Below, in pieces: positions 51,828 to 60,963 of a stretch of 64,000 bases of DNA. The notes beneath the pieces are model-generated. The model was not told where the DNA came from. It did not search any database and saw only the letters and a list, made by a program, of their open reading frames with translations. Location: the NCBI GenBank assembly GCA_016719885.1, contig JADJYF010000017.1, positions 1 to 64,000 of the forward strand, read 5' to 3'. Position 1 is the first letter of the stretch; each line of letters starts with the position of its first letter. The DNA is from Pseudomonadota bacterium. GTDB taxonomy: Bacteria > Pseudomonadota > Gammaproteobacteria > Ga0077536. The position numbers and the translations under genes are program-made.

Positions 51828-52790
51828 TCAGTCTTTCAGGTAACCGAGCTGCGCGAGCATTTCCTCGCGGCTCATCTTGAGCTGTGGCGCCAGCATCACT
51901 TCCAGGCCGAGCTTGTCGCGCGGTTCGTCGCAGGTGAAGCCGTCGTCGTGGGTGACGGTCGCTTCGAACATCGCGCCGGACGGCGTGCGCACGTAGATGG
52001 AATCGAAATAGCCACGATTCTTCACGTCCGAGACATCGGTGTAGCCCATGCCTTCGAGATGCAGCTTGAGCTGGTCCTGCTCAGCGTGGCTGCCGACCTG
52101 GAACGCCATGTGATGCACCGTGCCCTCGCCGACGATCCAGGTGCCGGCCTTGCGCTCGGGCTGCACTTCGAAGTCGATGATGGTGCCGCTGCCGCCGTTG
52201 CCGAGCTGGTAGCGCAGAAGGTTGCGATCGGCGGCGACCCGCGTGCCGCCCCAGCCGAGCTGCATGAATTCTTCCATCGGCTCGGCGTCGCGCGTCGACA
52301 CGCAAATCGAATGCGTGCCGCGGATCATGAGTTCCGCCGGCACCGGCCCCTTGCTGTGCGGCTTGCGCGCATCGTCCGCCACCGCGACCAGCGAGTAGTC
52401 GACGCCGCAGGGGTGCTGGAAGTCGAGATAGCGCTCACCGAAACGCTCGTTGTCGGTGACCTCGAAGCCGTGCGCGCCCAGGCGCTCGCGCCAGAAGTCG
52501 AGCGCCGCCGGCGGAATCGACAGGCTCACGTAGCTGATCTGGCCGCTGCCCTTGCGTCCCTTCACACCGGTGTGGGCGACCGGGAAGGTGGTGACCAGCG
52601 AGCTCTCCTCGCCGGCGTCGTTGCCGTAATAAAGGTGGTAGATGGGCGCCTCGCCGTCGTAGAAGGCGGTCTTCTTGACGCTCTTCAGGCCCAGCACCTT
52701 GGTGTGGAAATCGTAATCCTGCTGCGCACCGCCGGTGGCGATGGTGATGTGATGATGACGGGTGATGAAGCTGCCGGGCGTTGCTGACAT
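51828..52790 (-). CDS. VOC-family ring-cleaving dioxygenase-like protein
   Basis: 320 residues, two glyoxalase/VOC modules. Start SFITRHHHITIATGGAQQDY gives the first metal histidine; TVHHMAFQVGSHAEQDQLKL and YFDSIYVRTPSGAMFEATVT supply the second histidine and glutamate. This layout is that of MhqO/LinE-type hydroquinone dioxygenases, which are Fe(II) enzymes. The next gene upstream, in the opposite direction, encodes a GST. The ATG at 52790 follows GGAGAG. The substrate is not certain. Confidence 0.88.
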   Translation of the reverse strand: MSATPGSFITRHHHITIATGGAQQDYDFHTKVLGLKSVKKTAFYDGEAPIYHLYYGNDAGEESSLVTTFPVAHTGVKGRKGSGQISYVSLSIPPAALDFWRERLGAHGFEVTDNERFGERYLDFQHPCGVDYSLVAVADDARKPHSKGPVPAELMIRGTHSICVSTRDAEPMEEFMQLGWGGTRVAADRNLLRYQLGNGGSGTIIDFEVQPERKAGTWIVGEGTVHHMAFQVGSHAEQDQLKLHLEGMGYTDVSDVKNRGYFDSIYVRTPSGAMFEATVTHDDGFTCDEPRDKLGLEVMLAPQLKMSREEMLAQLGYLKD

Positions 52791-53016
52791 GGGCGCTCTC
52801 CGTTCGTTTGAATGAGGATTCGTGACGGCTGCGCTTGCCGCGACCTGGCGCGCAATGGCACTCGAACGGCCGACTGCAAGGCCGCGCCAAGCTAGCACGC
52901 GCTTCTGGCCAGCGGCAAGGCAAGCCGCCCTGACGCCGGGCGCGGCGCCGCACCGCGCTGGGCGCGGCCCAAGGCCTCCCCTATGATGGAAAGCGGGACG
53001 GCGAGGAGCGCAGCGC

Positions 53017-53646
53017 ATGATCAATCTCTACACCTGGTCGACACCGAACGGCCGCAAGGTCTCCATCCTGCTCGAGGAGCTGGGTTGGCCGTACACCGTG
53101 CACACGGTGGATATCACCAAGGGCGAGCAGTTCGCGCCGGACTTCCTCGCCATCAGCCCCAACAACAAGATCCCGGCCATCGTCGACGAGGAGAGCGGCT
53201 TCACGCTCATGGAGTCGGGCGCGATCCTCATCTACCTCGCCGAACGCGCCGATCGCCTGCTGCCGCGCGCGCCCCACGCACGCATGGCCACGCTCGAATG
53301 GCTGATGTGGCAGATGGGCGGTTTCGGCCCCATGCTCGGCCAGGCCCATCACTTCGTGCATTTCAACCCGGACAAATCCGACTACGCGCGCGAGCGCTAC
53401 GCCAGCGAGGCGCAGCGCCTGTACGGCGTGCTCGATCGCCGGCTGGCGGCGCACGCCTACGTGGCCGGCGCGGACTACAGCATCGCCGACATCGCCATCT
53501 GGCCGTGGGTGGCGCGCTACGAGTGGCAGGCGGTGTCGCTGCACGACTTCCCGCACGTGCTGCGCTGGTACCGCGAGCTCGCGGCGCGGCCGGCGGTGAT
53601 ACGGGGCTACAGCGTGCCGACCGCCGCCACCATCCCCATGCCCTGA
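53017..53646 (+). CDS. Glutathione S-transferase (Nu/Ure2-like)
   Basis: 209 residues. MINLYTWSTPNGRKVSILLE is the start of YghU/Ure2-like GSTs with the TPNGRKV glutathione site; ISPNNKIPAIVDEESGFTLM and ESGAILIYLAERA follow, with the C-terminal helical domain (VAGADYSIADIAIWPWVARY). Probably a disulphide-bond reductase or conjugating enzyme. It is the first of a plus-strand run reaching 57,970. Confidence 0.93.
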   Translation: MINLYTWSTPNGRKVSILLEELGWPYTVHTVDITKGEQFAPDFLAISPNNKIPAIVDEESGFTLMESGAILIYLAERADRLLPRAPHARMATLEWLMWQMGGFGPMLGQAHHFVHFNPDKSDYARERYASEAQRLYGVLDRRLAAHAYVAGADYSIADIAIWPWVARYEWQAVSLHDFPHVLRWYRELAARPAVIRGYSVPTAATIPMP

Positions 53647-53684
53647 ATAGGCATGCAGCGCCGTTCGTCCTGTCGCCAGCCGCG

Positions 53685-54485
53685 ATGACCGCCAAGACCC
53701 TGCTCGTGACCGGCGCCACGGATGGCATCGGCTTCGAAACCGCGCGTGCGCTGCTCGGCGCTGGTCACACCGTGCTGGTGCATGGTCGTCACCGCCAGCG
53801 CGCCGAGGACGGCGTCGCGCGGCTCGCCGCGGCGGGCGGCGCGGCGCTGCCGGTATGGGGTGATTTCGCGCATCTCGCCGAAGTGCGGGAGCTGGCGACG
53901 CAGGTGCGCGCGCTGACGCCCAAACTCGACGTGCTGATCAACAACGCCGGGCTCTACGCCAAGACGCGCAGCATGACGGTCGACGGTTTCGAACTGACCA
54001 TGGGCGTCAATCATTTCGCGCCGTTCCTGCTCACCCATCACCTGTTGCCGCTGCTCGGCGCGACGCCGGGCGCACGCATCGTCAACGTCAGTTCCATGAC
54101 CCATGACGGCGCGGCGTTGGCGATGGACGATCTCGACCTCACGCGTGGCTGGAGTGCCTATGGCGCCTATGCGACGTCCAAGCTCGCCAACGTGTTGTTC
54201 ACGCGCGCGCTGGCGGTGCGTCACGCCAGTGTCACGGCCAACGCCCTGCACCCCGGCGTCATCGGCACCAAGCTTTTGAAGTCGGCGTTTGCGATGCGCG
54301 GCGCGGCGCCGGCCGACGGTGCGCGCACCTCGGTGTTTCTTGCCACGTCTCCCACGCTGGCCACGGTCACCGGCGCCTATTTCGACGACTGCCGCCAACG
54401 CGACGCCGATCGTCGCGCGCGCGACAGCCGCTTGGTCGACGCATTGTGGAATGCATCGCAGGAACGCCTCGCGGCCTGGCTGTAG
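53685..54485 (+). CDS. Short-chain dehydrogenase/reductase (retinol dehydrogenase-like)
   Basis: 266 residues. Cofactor motif LVTGATDGIGFETARALL, LDVLINNAGLY, the catalytic serine in RIVNVSSMTHDG and YGAYATSKLANVLF with the YxxxK pair. Prefers NADP by the arginine in VLVHGRHRQRAE. The stop codon TAG (54483-54485) is part of the family-1 REP element, so the C-terminus was probably set by the repeat. The substrate is unknown. Confidence 0.92.
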   Translation: MTAKTLLVTGATDGIGFETARALLGAGHTVLVHGRHRQRAEDGVARLAAAGGAALPVWGDFAHLAEVRELATQVRALTPKLDVLINNAGLYAKTRSMTVDGFELTMGVNHFAPFLLTHHLLPLLGATPGARIVNVSSMTHDGAALAMDDLDLTRGWSAYGAYATSKLANVLFTRALAVRHASVTANALHPGVIGTKLLKSAFAMRGAAPADGARTSVFLATSPTLATVTGAYFDDCRQRDADRRARDSRLVDALWNASQERLAAWL

Positions 54486-54547
54486 GTGCGAATTCATTCG
54501 CACACTGAAAGGCGCGCCGTGGCGTGTGCGAATGAATTCGCACCTAC
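54481..54547. repeat. REPIN-like palindromic repeat (family 1, two arms)
   Basis: Two inverted arms with core GTGCGAATTCATTCGCAC across about 26 bases, starting TGTAG and ending CTACG. The left arm supplies the SDR stop codon. Same family as 17497-17589 and 39922-39953. Confidence 0.85.
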
Positions 54548-54673
54548 GGATATGGCGCGAACGGCGTTGAGCCCCCTGCCCGCCAAGACTTGCGACGACT
54601 TGGCGAAGTGCAGACAATCGAACGCGCCCCGGGGCTCGCGCCCTGCCCTATGCACCCAATCGAGGAATGATTC

Positions 54674-54955
54674 ATGACCGCTTATGTCGTCGTTCACGCC
54701 ACCGTGAAGAATGCCGAGAAACTCGCCGAATACGGCGCCGCCGCCGCGCCGACGGTGGCGAGCTTCGGCGGCGAATTCGTGTGCCGCGGTGCGAGCGAAG
54801 TGCTGTCGGGCGCCAACCCGCACGGCGTGATGGTGATCCTGAAATTCCCGGACCGCGCCACCGCCACCGCCTGGTACAACTCGCCCGCATACCAGGCCGC
54901 GATCCCGGCACGCACCGAAGGCATGGACAGCGTGTTCATCCTCGGCGGCGAATAG
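54674..54955 (+). CDS. DUF1330 family protein
   Basis: 93 residues of the dimeric alpha/beta-barrel type: MTAYVVVHATVKNAEKLAEY, GGEFVCRGASEVLSG, MVILKFPDRATATAWYNSPA and a final FILGGE. No known activity; often found with catabolic genes. The ATG at 54674 lies within the operon-like run and 20 bases before the esterase gene. Confidence 0.92.
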   Translation: MTAYVVVHATVKNAEKLAEYGAAAAPTVASFGGEFVCRGASEVLSGANPHGVMVILKFPDRATATAWYNSPAYQAAIPARTEGMDSVFILGGE

Positions 54956-54975
54956 TCAGCGACGGTCGCGCCGCC

Positions 54976-55920
54976 ATGCCTCTCGATCCCCAATGCCAGG
55001 CCCTGGTCGATGCCGCGGCGCGCAGCGGCTCGCCCTTCGACAGCAGCGATCCGCGCGCCGCACGGCGCGGCTACGATGCCGGCACGCTGGTCTATCGTCA
55101 CGACACGCCGCCCTTGAACAGCGTCGCGAACGTGGTGTTCGCCGGCCCCACCGACAACATCAGGGTGCGCATCTATCGCCCACGGGGTGTCGCTGCACCG
55201 GCGCCGGCGCTGGTGTATTTCCACGGCGGCGGCTGGGTGGTCGGCAATCTCGAATCCCACGATCACCTGTGTCGCTACCTCGCGGCCCAGGCGCGCGTGG
55301 TGGTGGTGGCGGTCGATTACCGGCTCGCGCCCGAGCACAAGTTCCCGGCTGCCTTCGATGATTGCGTGGCTGCGGTGCGCTGGGTGGCGGCCAGCGCCGA
55401 CGAACTCGGGGTCGACGCCAAACGCCTGGCGGTGGGCGGCGATTCCGCCGGCGGCAGCCTGGCGGCGGCCTGCGCGCTGGCGATCCGCGACGAGGCGTGG
55501 CCGATGCTGCGCCTGCAGCTGTTGCTCTACCCGTCGACCGATTTCACCGCCGACACCGCCTCGATGCGCGAAAACGCCAGCGGCTACCTGCTGACGCGCG
55601 ACGCCATGGAGCAGTTCATCGACTGGTACCTGCCGACGCGCATCGCGCGCACCGATCCGCGCGCCTCACCGCAGCTCGCGCCCGATCATTCCGGCCTGCC
55701 GCCGGCGTGTATCCTCAGCGCCGAATTCGATCCGCTGCGCGATGAAGCGCACGTCTATGCCGACACCCTGGAACACGCCGGGGTGGCGGTGGAGCGCAAG
55801 TGTTACGCCGGCATGGTGCATGGATTCATGCGCATGGGCGGCCGCGTGGATCGCGCCTTGACCGCGCTCGACGACGCCGCCGCGGCGCTGCGCCGCGCGC
55901 TGTTGGTCGACGGCGGCTGA
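54976..55920 (+). CDS. Alpha/beta hydrolase (hormone-sensitive lipase family esterase)
   Basis: 314 residues. Oxyanion motif VYFHGGGWVVGN, nucleophile GGDSAGGSLAAA, acid in SAEFDPLRDEA and histidine in AGMVHGFMRMGG. Acts on short-chain esters. The start at 54976 excludes an overlapping upstream frame; it follows DUF1330 after 20 bases. Confidence 0.94.
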   Translation: MPLDPQCQALVDAAARSGSPFDSSDPRAARRGYDAGTLVYRHDTPPLNSVANVVFAGPTDNIRVRIYRPRGVAAPAPALVYFHGGGWVVGNLESHDHLCRYLAAQARVVVVAVDYRLAPEHKFPAAFDDCVAAVRWVAASADELGVDAKRLAVGGDSAGGSLAAACALAIRDEAWPMLRLQLLLYPSTDFTADTASMRENASGYLLTRDAMEQFIDWYLPTRIARTDPRASPQLAPDHSGLPPACILSAEFDPLRDEAHVYADTLEHAGVAVERKCYAGMVHGFMRMGGRVDRALTALDDAAAALRRALLVDGG

Positions 55921-55958
55921 ATCGCCATCGCGCCAGCAAGGTCCGCGAGGCTCGAGAC

Positions 55959-57188
55959 ATGACGGCATCAGGTTCGGGCAAGGGCCGGGTCATCATCATC
56001 GGCGGATCGATGGCCGGCCTGTTCGCGGCCGTGACCCTGCGCAGCCTGGGCTGGCAGGCCGACATCTACGAACGCGCCGGCGAAGCGCTGGCCAACCGCG
56101 GCGCAGGCATCGCCACCCATGACGAGCTCTACGCCGCGGTGCGCGATGCGGGCATCGATCTGCGCGAAGAAATGGGGGTGCGCTCCAAGGGCCGCATCAT
56201 GTTCGACCGCGACGGCGCGCTGCTCGGCAGCCACGACCTGCCGCAGATCATGACCTCGTGGGGACTCATCTATCGATTCCTGCGCGCACAGGTCGACGAT
56301 GCCCACTACCACAACGGTCATACGCTGTGCGGCATCGAGCAGCGCGGTGAACGCGTGGTGGCGGTGTTCGACAACGGCGTGCGCGTCGAAGCCGATTGGC
56401 TGCTGGGCGCGGACGGCACGCGTTCCAGCGTGCGCGGCATCGTCGCGCCCGAGGCGCCGGCGCAATACTGCGGTTATTTCGGCTGGCGCGGACTCATCGA
56501 CGAAGCGCTGGTAGCGCCGGCAGTGCTGGCGCAGTTCGATCAGCGCATGGCCTTCGCCATGGCGCCGGGCGGGCATTGGCTGGGCTACCTGGTGGCCGGC
56601 CCCGACGATGCCCTGGAACCCGGCCGGCGCTGGTACAACTGGGGTTGGTATCGCACCGCCAGCGCCGCGACGCTGCGCGACCACCTGACCGACGCCGGCG
56701 GTCGCCACCATGAAAATGGCATCCCGCACGATCTCATCCGCGCCGAATTGATCAGCGCCATGCGCGCTGAAGCGCACGCCTGGCTGCCGCCACAGGTGCA
56801 AACGGTGATCGATGCCACCGCGCGGCCGTTCCTGCAGGGCATGTACGACTTCTGCGCGCCGCGTTTCCTGTACGACCGCGTTGCACTGCTCGGCGACGCG
56901 GCCGCCACCGCGCGCCCCCATTGCGGCATGGGCGTGTCGAAAGCGGCGGTCGATGCCGCGACCTTCGCCCGCGCGCTCGACCAGGGCGGCGACGCGCTCG
57001 CGGCGTGGCAGGATGCGCGTCTCGCCTATGCGCGCGCGACCGTGGCCTGGAGTCGCGATCTCGGCAGCTACATCGGCCCGCAGCCCGACGACGCCGCGCA
57101 TCGCGCCAAGGCCTTGCACCATCAGCGGCCGGCGGTGCTGCTGGGCGCCACCGCCGCCAGCGACTATCGGCGTTACGTCTACCGGTAA
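55959..57188 (+). CDS. FAD-dependent aromatic monooxygenase
   Basis: 409 residues, class A flavin hydroxylase fold. VIIIGGSMAGLFAAVTLRSL and IYERAGEALANRGAGIATHD resemble 2,6-dihydroxypyridine 3-monooxygenase; ADWLLGADGTRSSVRGIVAP is the DG motif and FLYDRVALLGDAAATARPHC the GD motif. It uses NAD(P)H and O2 to hydroxylate an aromatic or heteroaromatic ring. The next gene is a dienelactone hydrolase. Confidence 0.9.
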   Translation: MTASGSGKGRVIIIGGSMAGLFAAVTLRSLGWQADIYERAGEALANRGAGIATHDELYAAVRDAGIDLREEMGVRSKGRIMFDRDGALLGSHDLPQIMTSWGLIYRFLRAQVDDAHYHNGHTLCGIEQRGERVVAVFDNGVRVEADWLLGADGTRSSVRGIVAPEAPAQYCGYFGWRGLIDEALVAPAVLAQFDQRMAFAMAPGGHWLGYLVAGPDDALEPGRRWYNWGWYRTASAATLRDHLTDAGGRHHENGIPHDLIRAELISAMRAEAHAWLPPQVQTVIDATARPFLQGMYDFCAPRFLYDRVALLGDAAATARPHCGMGVSKAAVDAATFARALDQGGDALAAWQDARLAYARATVAWSRDLGSYIGPQPDDAAHRAKALHHQRPAVLLGATAASDYRRYVYR

Positions 57189-57265
57189 CCAGTTCGGCGG
57201 CAGGCACGGGGCTATACTGACGGCCACAGTCTCCACCCTTTTTCCCACCCTCGGAGAAGCGATTC

Positions 57266-57970
57266 ATGGCAAATGTTGAACTGACCGCAGCCGACGGCTT
57301 CAAGCTCGGCGCCTATGTCGCCAAGCCCAAGGGCGATGCCCAGGGAGGCGTGGTGGTCATCCAGGAAATCTTCGGCGTCAATCACCACGTCCGCGCCGTG
57401 GTCGACGGCTATGCGGCGGCCGGCTATGTCGCCATCGCCCCGCAGATCTTCGACCGCGTCGAACGCAACGTCGAACTCGGTTACACCGAACAACCCGATT
57501 TCGATAAGGGCCTGCGCATCGCCTTTCAGGATCTCAAGATTGCCGACACCCTGCTCGACCTGCAGGCCGCCATCGACCATGTAGCCAAGTTCGGCCGTGT
57601 CGGCGTGGTGGGCTATTGCTTCGGCGGATTGTTGACCTGGCTGTCGGCCTGCGCACTGGACAAGGTCGCGGTGGCGTCCTGCTACTACGGCGGCGGCACC
57701 GCCAAGGAAGCCCAACGCCGGCCGCGCTGCCCGGTGATGATGCATTTCGGCGAAAAGGACAAGCACATCCCCATGAGCGATGTCGAGACCATTCGCCGCG
57801 CGCAGCCCGATGTGCAGATCTTCGTCTACGACGCCGACCACGGCTTCAACTGCGATGAACGCGCCAGCTACGACGAAACCAGCGCCTCGATCGCGCTCGA
57901 TCGCACGCTGAACTTCTTCGAGAAGCACATGAACTTCGATCCCGATTCGACGGTGGTGATGCCGCGCTGA
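57266..57970 (+). CDS. Dienelactone hydrolase family protein
   Basis: 234 residues. Nucleophile cysteine C118 in VGVVGYCFGGLLTW, E34 of VIQEIFGVNHH, and DADHGFNCD with the Asp-His partners are all as in ClcD-type enzymes. Hydrolyses dienelactone or similar enol lactones, in chloroaromatic or general catabolism. A leader of 77 bases separates it from the hydroxylase. GGAG precedes the ATG. Confidence 0.92.
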   Translation: MANVELTAADGFKLGAYVAKPKGDAQGGVVVIQEIFGVNHHVRAVVDGYAAAGYVAIAPQIFDRVERNVELGYTEQPDFDKGLRIAFQDLKIADTLLDLQAAIDHVAKFGRVGVVGYCFGGLLTWLSACALDKVAVASCYYGGGTAKEAQRRPRCPVMMHFGEKDKHIPMSDVETIRRAQPDVQIFVYDADHGFNCDERASYDETSASIALDRTLNFFEKHMNFDPDSTVVMPR

Positions 57971-58079
57971 GCGGCAACGGGCGCGAAACTTGGTCAGGCT
58001 TAGGCCGATTCATCGCACTCGCGCCGCACGGCGCAAAATGCAGCAACCTGACCCACAACGACGAGCCTGCAAGTCCGCC

Positions 58080-59066
58080 TCACGGCGCGCGCAGGAACCT
58101 GAACGTCAAGGGATAACGAAAGCGGTGCCCGGCGCGCGCCTGGGTGGCCGCCTCGATGCTCATCACCACCTGCATCAACAGCACCAGCGGCAGCATCAGC
58201 AAGCCGATGAGGGCCATGCTCAAGGTGAACGCGATCAGCAGGTAGACCAGTATCGAGAGCTGGAAGTTGAGCGCTTCGCGGCCGTGCTCCTCGACGAACG
58301 GCGACGCGCTGCGCACGCGCAGCCAGTGCACCGCCATCACCACCAGGTGCGCAAGCGGCAGCGGGTAGGCCAGCAGGCCGAGCAGGTGAGCGCGGCGCGC
58401 GAGACGGCGATCGTCGGGTGCGACCACCGACTGCGGCGCCGGCGGCGCCGGGTTGCCGAGCAGCGTAAGCACGCCGGCCACCGCCGCTATCCAGCCCGCC
58501 AGCAGCATGAACACGCCGAACGTCACCCCCACCGCGTAGTCACCGATGTCGTCGTTGATGGTCACTTCGGCCTTGTCCAGCGCGGCGCCGTCATCGCGCT
58601 GCGCGGCGAGCGTCACATCGAGCACGATGCGGCCATCGGCGGGCGCCGCGAATTTCGCAAAGTCGTAATGCAGACTCAGATGGCCGTCACCGGCCTTGGC
58701 GATGCGCGCATGTTGATGCCGCGCGGCGCCTCTCGCGGTGTTGCGTGTTTCTTCCAGCAGCACGCGGCCGGCGCTGTCGCGCACGCGGATCGTGGCCGGC
58801 ACCGCGGCCGCGCTGGACGTCGAGGCCTGCTCGCTCGCCTTCAGCGCGATCAGCAAGGCCACGCGCGCATGGCGCCGCGGTTCGACTTCGACCGTCACCG
58901 CTTGCAGGGGCGCCGCGGGCGACACGGGCAGCACGCGCGGCGCCTGCCCCTGCCAGGTGTGCCAGGCGGCCTTGCCGAGCGGCGCGCAGCTGCCGATGAC
59001 ACACAGGATGCCGGCAACGGCGGCGATGAGGGCTTTACGGTTCATACGGGCGAGGGCGGCATTCAT
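58080..59066 (-). CDS. Membrane protein with C-terminal DUF4870 (Tic20-like) domain
   Basis: 328 residues. The N-terminus is a signal-anchor or lipobox-like segment (KALIAAVAGILCVIGSC), followed by a periplasmic beta-rich domain (about 30-150, IVLDVTLAAQRDDGAALDKA), another membrane helix, and the four-helix DUF4870: LGLLAYPLPLAHLVV, SPFVEEHGREALNFQLSILV and RAGHRFRYPLTFRFL. DUF4870 is usually a standalone protein of about 110 residues; the extension is unusual. Function unknown. An ATG at 59045 is an alternative start. Confidence 0.8.
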   Translation of the reverse strand: MNAALARMNRKALIAAVAGILCVIGSCAPLGKAAWHTWQGQAPRVLPVSPAAPLQAVTVEVEPRRHARVALLIALKASEQASTSSAAAVPATIRVRDSAGRVLLEETRNTARGAARHQHARIAKAGDGHLSLHYDFAKFAAPADGRIVLDVTLAAQRDDGAALDKAEVTINDDIGDYAVGVTFGVFMLLAGWIAAVAGVLTLLGNPAPPAPQSVVAPDDRRLARRAHLLGLLAYPLPLAHLVVMAVHWLRVRSASPFVEEHGREALNFQLSILVYLLIAFTLSMALIGLLMLPLVLLMQVVMSIEAATQARAGHRFRYPLTFRFLRAP

Positions 59067-59229
59067 GGCGCGGCATTGTAGGGGATAAGTCGCGCACGGC
59101 ACGCGGTCGACGCGCGTTGTGCATTCGCGCATCATTTGCCGCCAGACGGCGCGGCGTGCAGCGCGCCACGTTTCCATCCCGTGCGCACCCGGGCGACCGT
59201 GCCACGCTGTTTCGCGCTTGCCTCACACC

Positions 59230-60873
59230 ATGACCAACACCTCATCATCGACCCACGACGCACGCGGCTGGTGGGAGCGCAATGTGCTCGCGCTCGGCCG
59301 CGAGATGCGCTTGTCCTACCTGCCGCCGCTGATGGTGTACGTGGCGGCCGGCATCTCCGGCCTGACCGGCATCGTCGGCACGTTCTTCGTCAAGAGCTAC
59401 CTTGGCCTGTCGGCGGAATTTCTCGCCGCGCTCGGCTTCTGGGCCGGCCTGCCGTGGGCGCTCAAGATGCCGCTCGGCCACCTGGTCGATCTCATGTGGA
59501 AATGGAAAGGCCTGCTGGTGGTGCTGGGCGCGGCGCTGATCGCGACCAGTCTCGGCATCATGATTGGCCTGCTGTCCGCGCCCGACGCCATGCGCGCGGT
59601 GATGCCGGCCGAGGCCTGGTACGTGTTGACGGCGCTGCTGGCGCCCATCGGCTATGTCATTCAGGACGTGGTGGCCGATGCCATGACGGTCGAGGCCGTG
59701 CCACGCGTCGATGCCGATGGCCGTAGTCTGCCCAACGAGCAGCGCACGCTCATGCACACCACCATGCAGACCCTCGGCCGTGTCGCCATCATCGGTGGCG
59801 GCGTGCTGGTGTCATTGGTCAACGTGGTGCTGCTGGCGGGCGTCGAAAGCCTGCCGCCCGACGGCAAACTCGCCGCCTACCTGCGCATCTACGAATACGC
59901 CATGCTGATCCCCTTGGTGTCGGTGCTGGGCGTGGCGCTCGCCGGCCGCATTCGCCGGCGCGATGAAAAGCGATTGGCGGCGCGCGGCTTCAGCGCCGCG
60001 CAGATCGACAACCTCATGAGCGTGCACGGCGAACGCCCCGAGGTGAACTGGTCGATACTGCTCGGCGGTCTCGGCTTCGCCTGCGTGTCGCTGACGGTCG
60101 GCCTGCTGGGCGTACCGGGTGCGCAGGAGATCGTGTTCGGCGCTTCGCTCAGCATCGTGCTGTTCCTGATGTGGCGCCTGTTGGGCGCGCTCGACGCCGA
60201 TGCGCGCGCCACCCTGGTCGGCACCGCGGTGGTGATCTTCGTGTTCCGCGCCATGCCCGGCCCGGGCCCGGGTTCGACCTGGTGGATGATCGACCAGCTG
60301 CACTTCGATGAATCCTTCCTGGCGCGGCTGTCGGCCATCGCCAGCGTGCTGACCCTGGCCGGCCTGTTCCTGTTCCGGCGTTTCATGGCCGAGCGCCCGA
60401 TCACACGCATCGTCGCCTTCCTCACCGTCGCCGGCACCGTGTTGTCGCTGCCGGTGCTCGGCATGTACCACGGCCTGCACGAATGGACCGCCGCGCATAC
60501 CGGCGGCGTGGTCGACGCGCGTTTCATCGCGCTGGTCGACACCGCGCTGGAATCGCCGCTCGGCCAGATCTCGATGGTGCCGATGCTGGCCTGGATCGCG
60601 CGCTCCGCGCCGGACAATCTCAAGGCCACCTATTTCGCGGTGATGGCGTCGTTCACCAATCTCGCGCTGTCCGCCTCGCAGCTCGGCACCAAGTATCTCA
60701 ACCAGGTGTTCGAAGTCACCCGCGAAGTGACCGACCCCAAGACCCACGTGGTGAGCGTGCCGGCCGACTACAGCCAGCTCGGCGATTTGTTGCTGACCTG
60801 CACCTTGATTGGTCTCGTGGTGCCGCTGGCGGCGATCGTGCTGGTGCGGCTGCTGGCACTGAAGAGCGCATGA
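59230..60873 (+). CDS. MFS transporter, folate-biopterin (BT1)-like
   Basis: 547 residues, twelve or more hydrophobic segments. GFWAGLPWALKMPLGHLVDL is the BT1/FBT loop, and GYVIQDVVADAMTVEAVPRV the fifth-helix motif of the same family. The long loop after helix 6 (RRRDEKRLAARGFSAAQIDN) is charged. Likely a proton-driven transporter of pterin-like or other organic solutes. Convergent with the bufferin-type operon. Confidence 0.8.
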   Translation: MTNTSSSTHDARGWWERNVLALGREMRLSYLPPLMVYVAAGISGLTGIVGTFFVKSYLGLSAEFLAALGFWAGLPWALKMPLGHLVDLMWKWKGLLVVLGAALIATSLGIMIGLLSAPDAMRAVMPAEAWYVLTALLAPIGYVIQDVVADAMTVEAVPRVDADGRSLPNEQRTLMHTTMQTLGRVAIIGGGVLVSLVNVVLLAGVESLPPDGKLAAYLRIYEYAMLIPLVSVLGVALAGRIRRRDEKRLAARGFSAAQIDNLMSVHGERPEVNWSILLGGLGFACVSLTVGLLGVPGAQEIVFGASLSIVLFLMWRLLGALDADARATLVGTAVVIFVFRAMPGPGPGSTWWMIDQLHFDESFLARLSAIASVLTLAGLFLFRRFMAERPITRIVAFLTVAGTVLSLPVLGMYHGLHEWTAAHTGGVVDARFIALVDTALESPLGQISMVPMLAWIARSAPDNLKATYFAVMASFTNLALSASQLGTKYLNQVFEVTREVTDPKTHVVSVPADYSQLGDLLLTCTLIGLVVPLAAIVLVRLLALKSA

Positions 60874-60941
60874 GCATGCCGACCGGGGTTGGGCACAGGA
60901 AGACCAGACTGGCGTCGGACGCGCGGAGAGTGCCTGGATTC

Positions 60942-60963
60942 GTGGGTCAGACTTCAGTCTGAC
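60942..60963. repeat. Palindromic repeat (family 2, one arm)
   Basis: GTGGGTCAGACTTCAGTCTG continuing to AC: GTCAGACT and AGTCTGAC form a perfect inverted repeat. It provides the stop codon (60954-60956) of the DUF2063 gene on the minus strand. Related copies are at 21491-21518 and 23066-23123. Confidence 0.75.
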
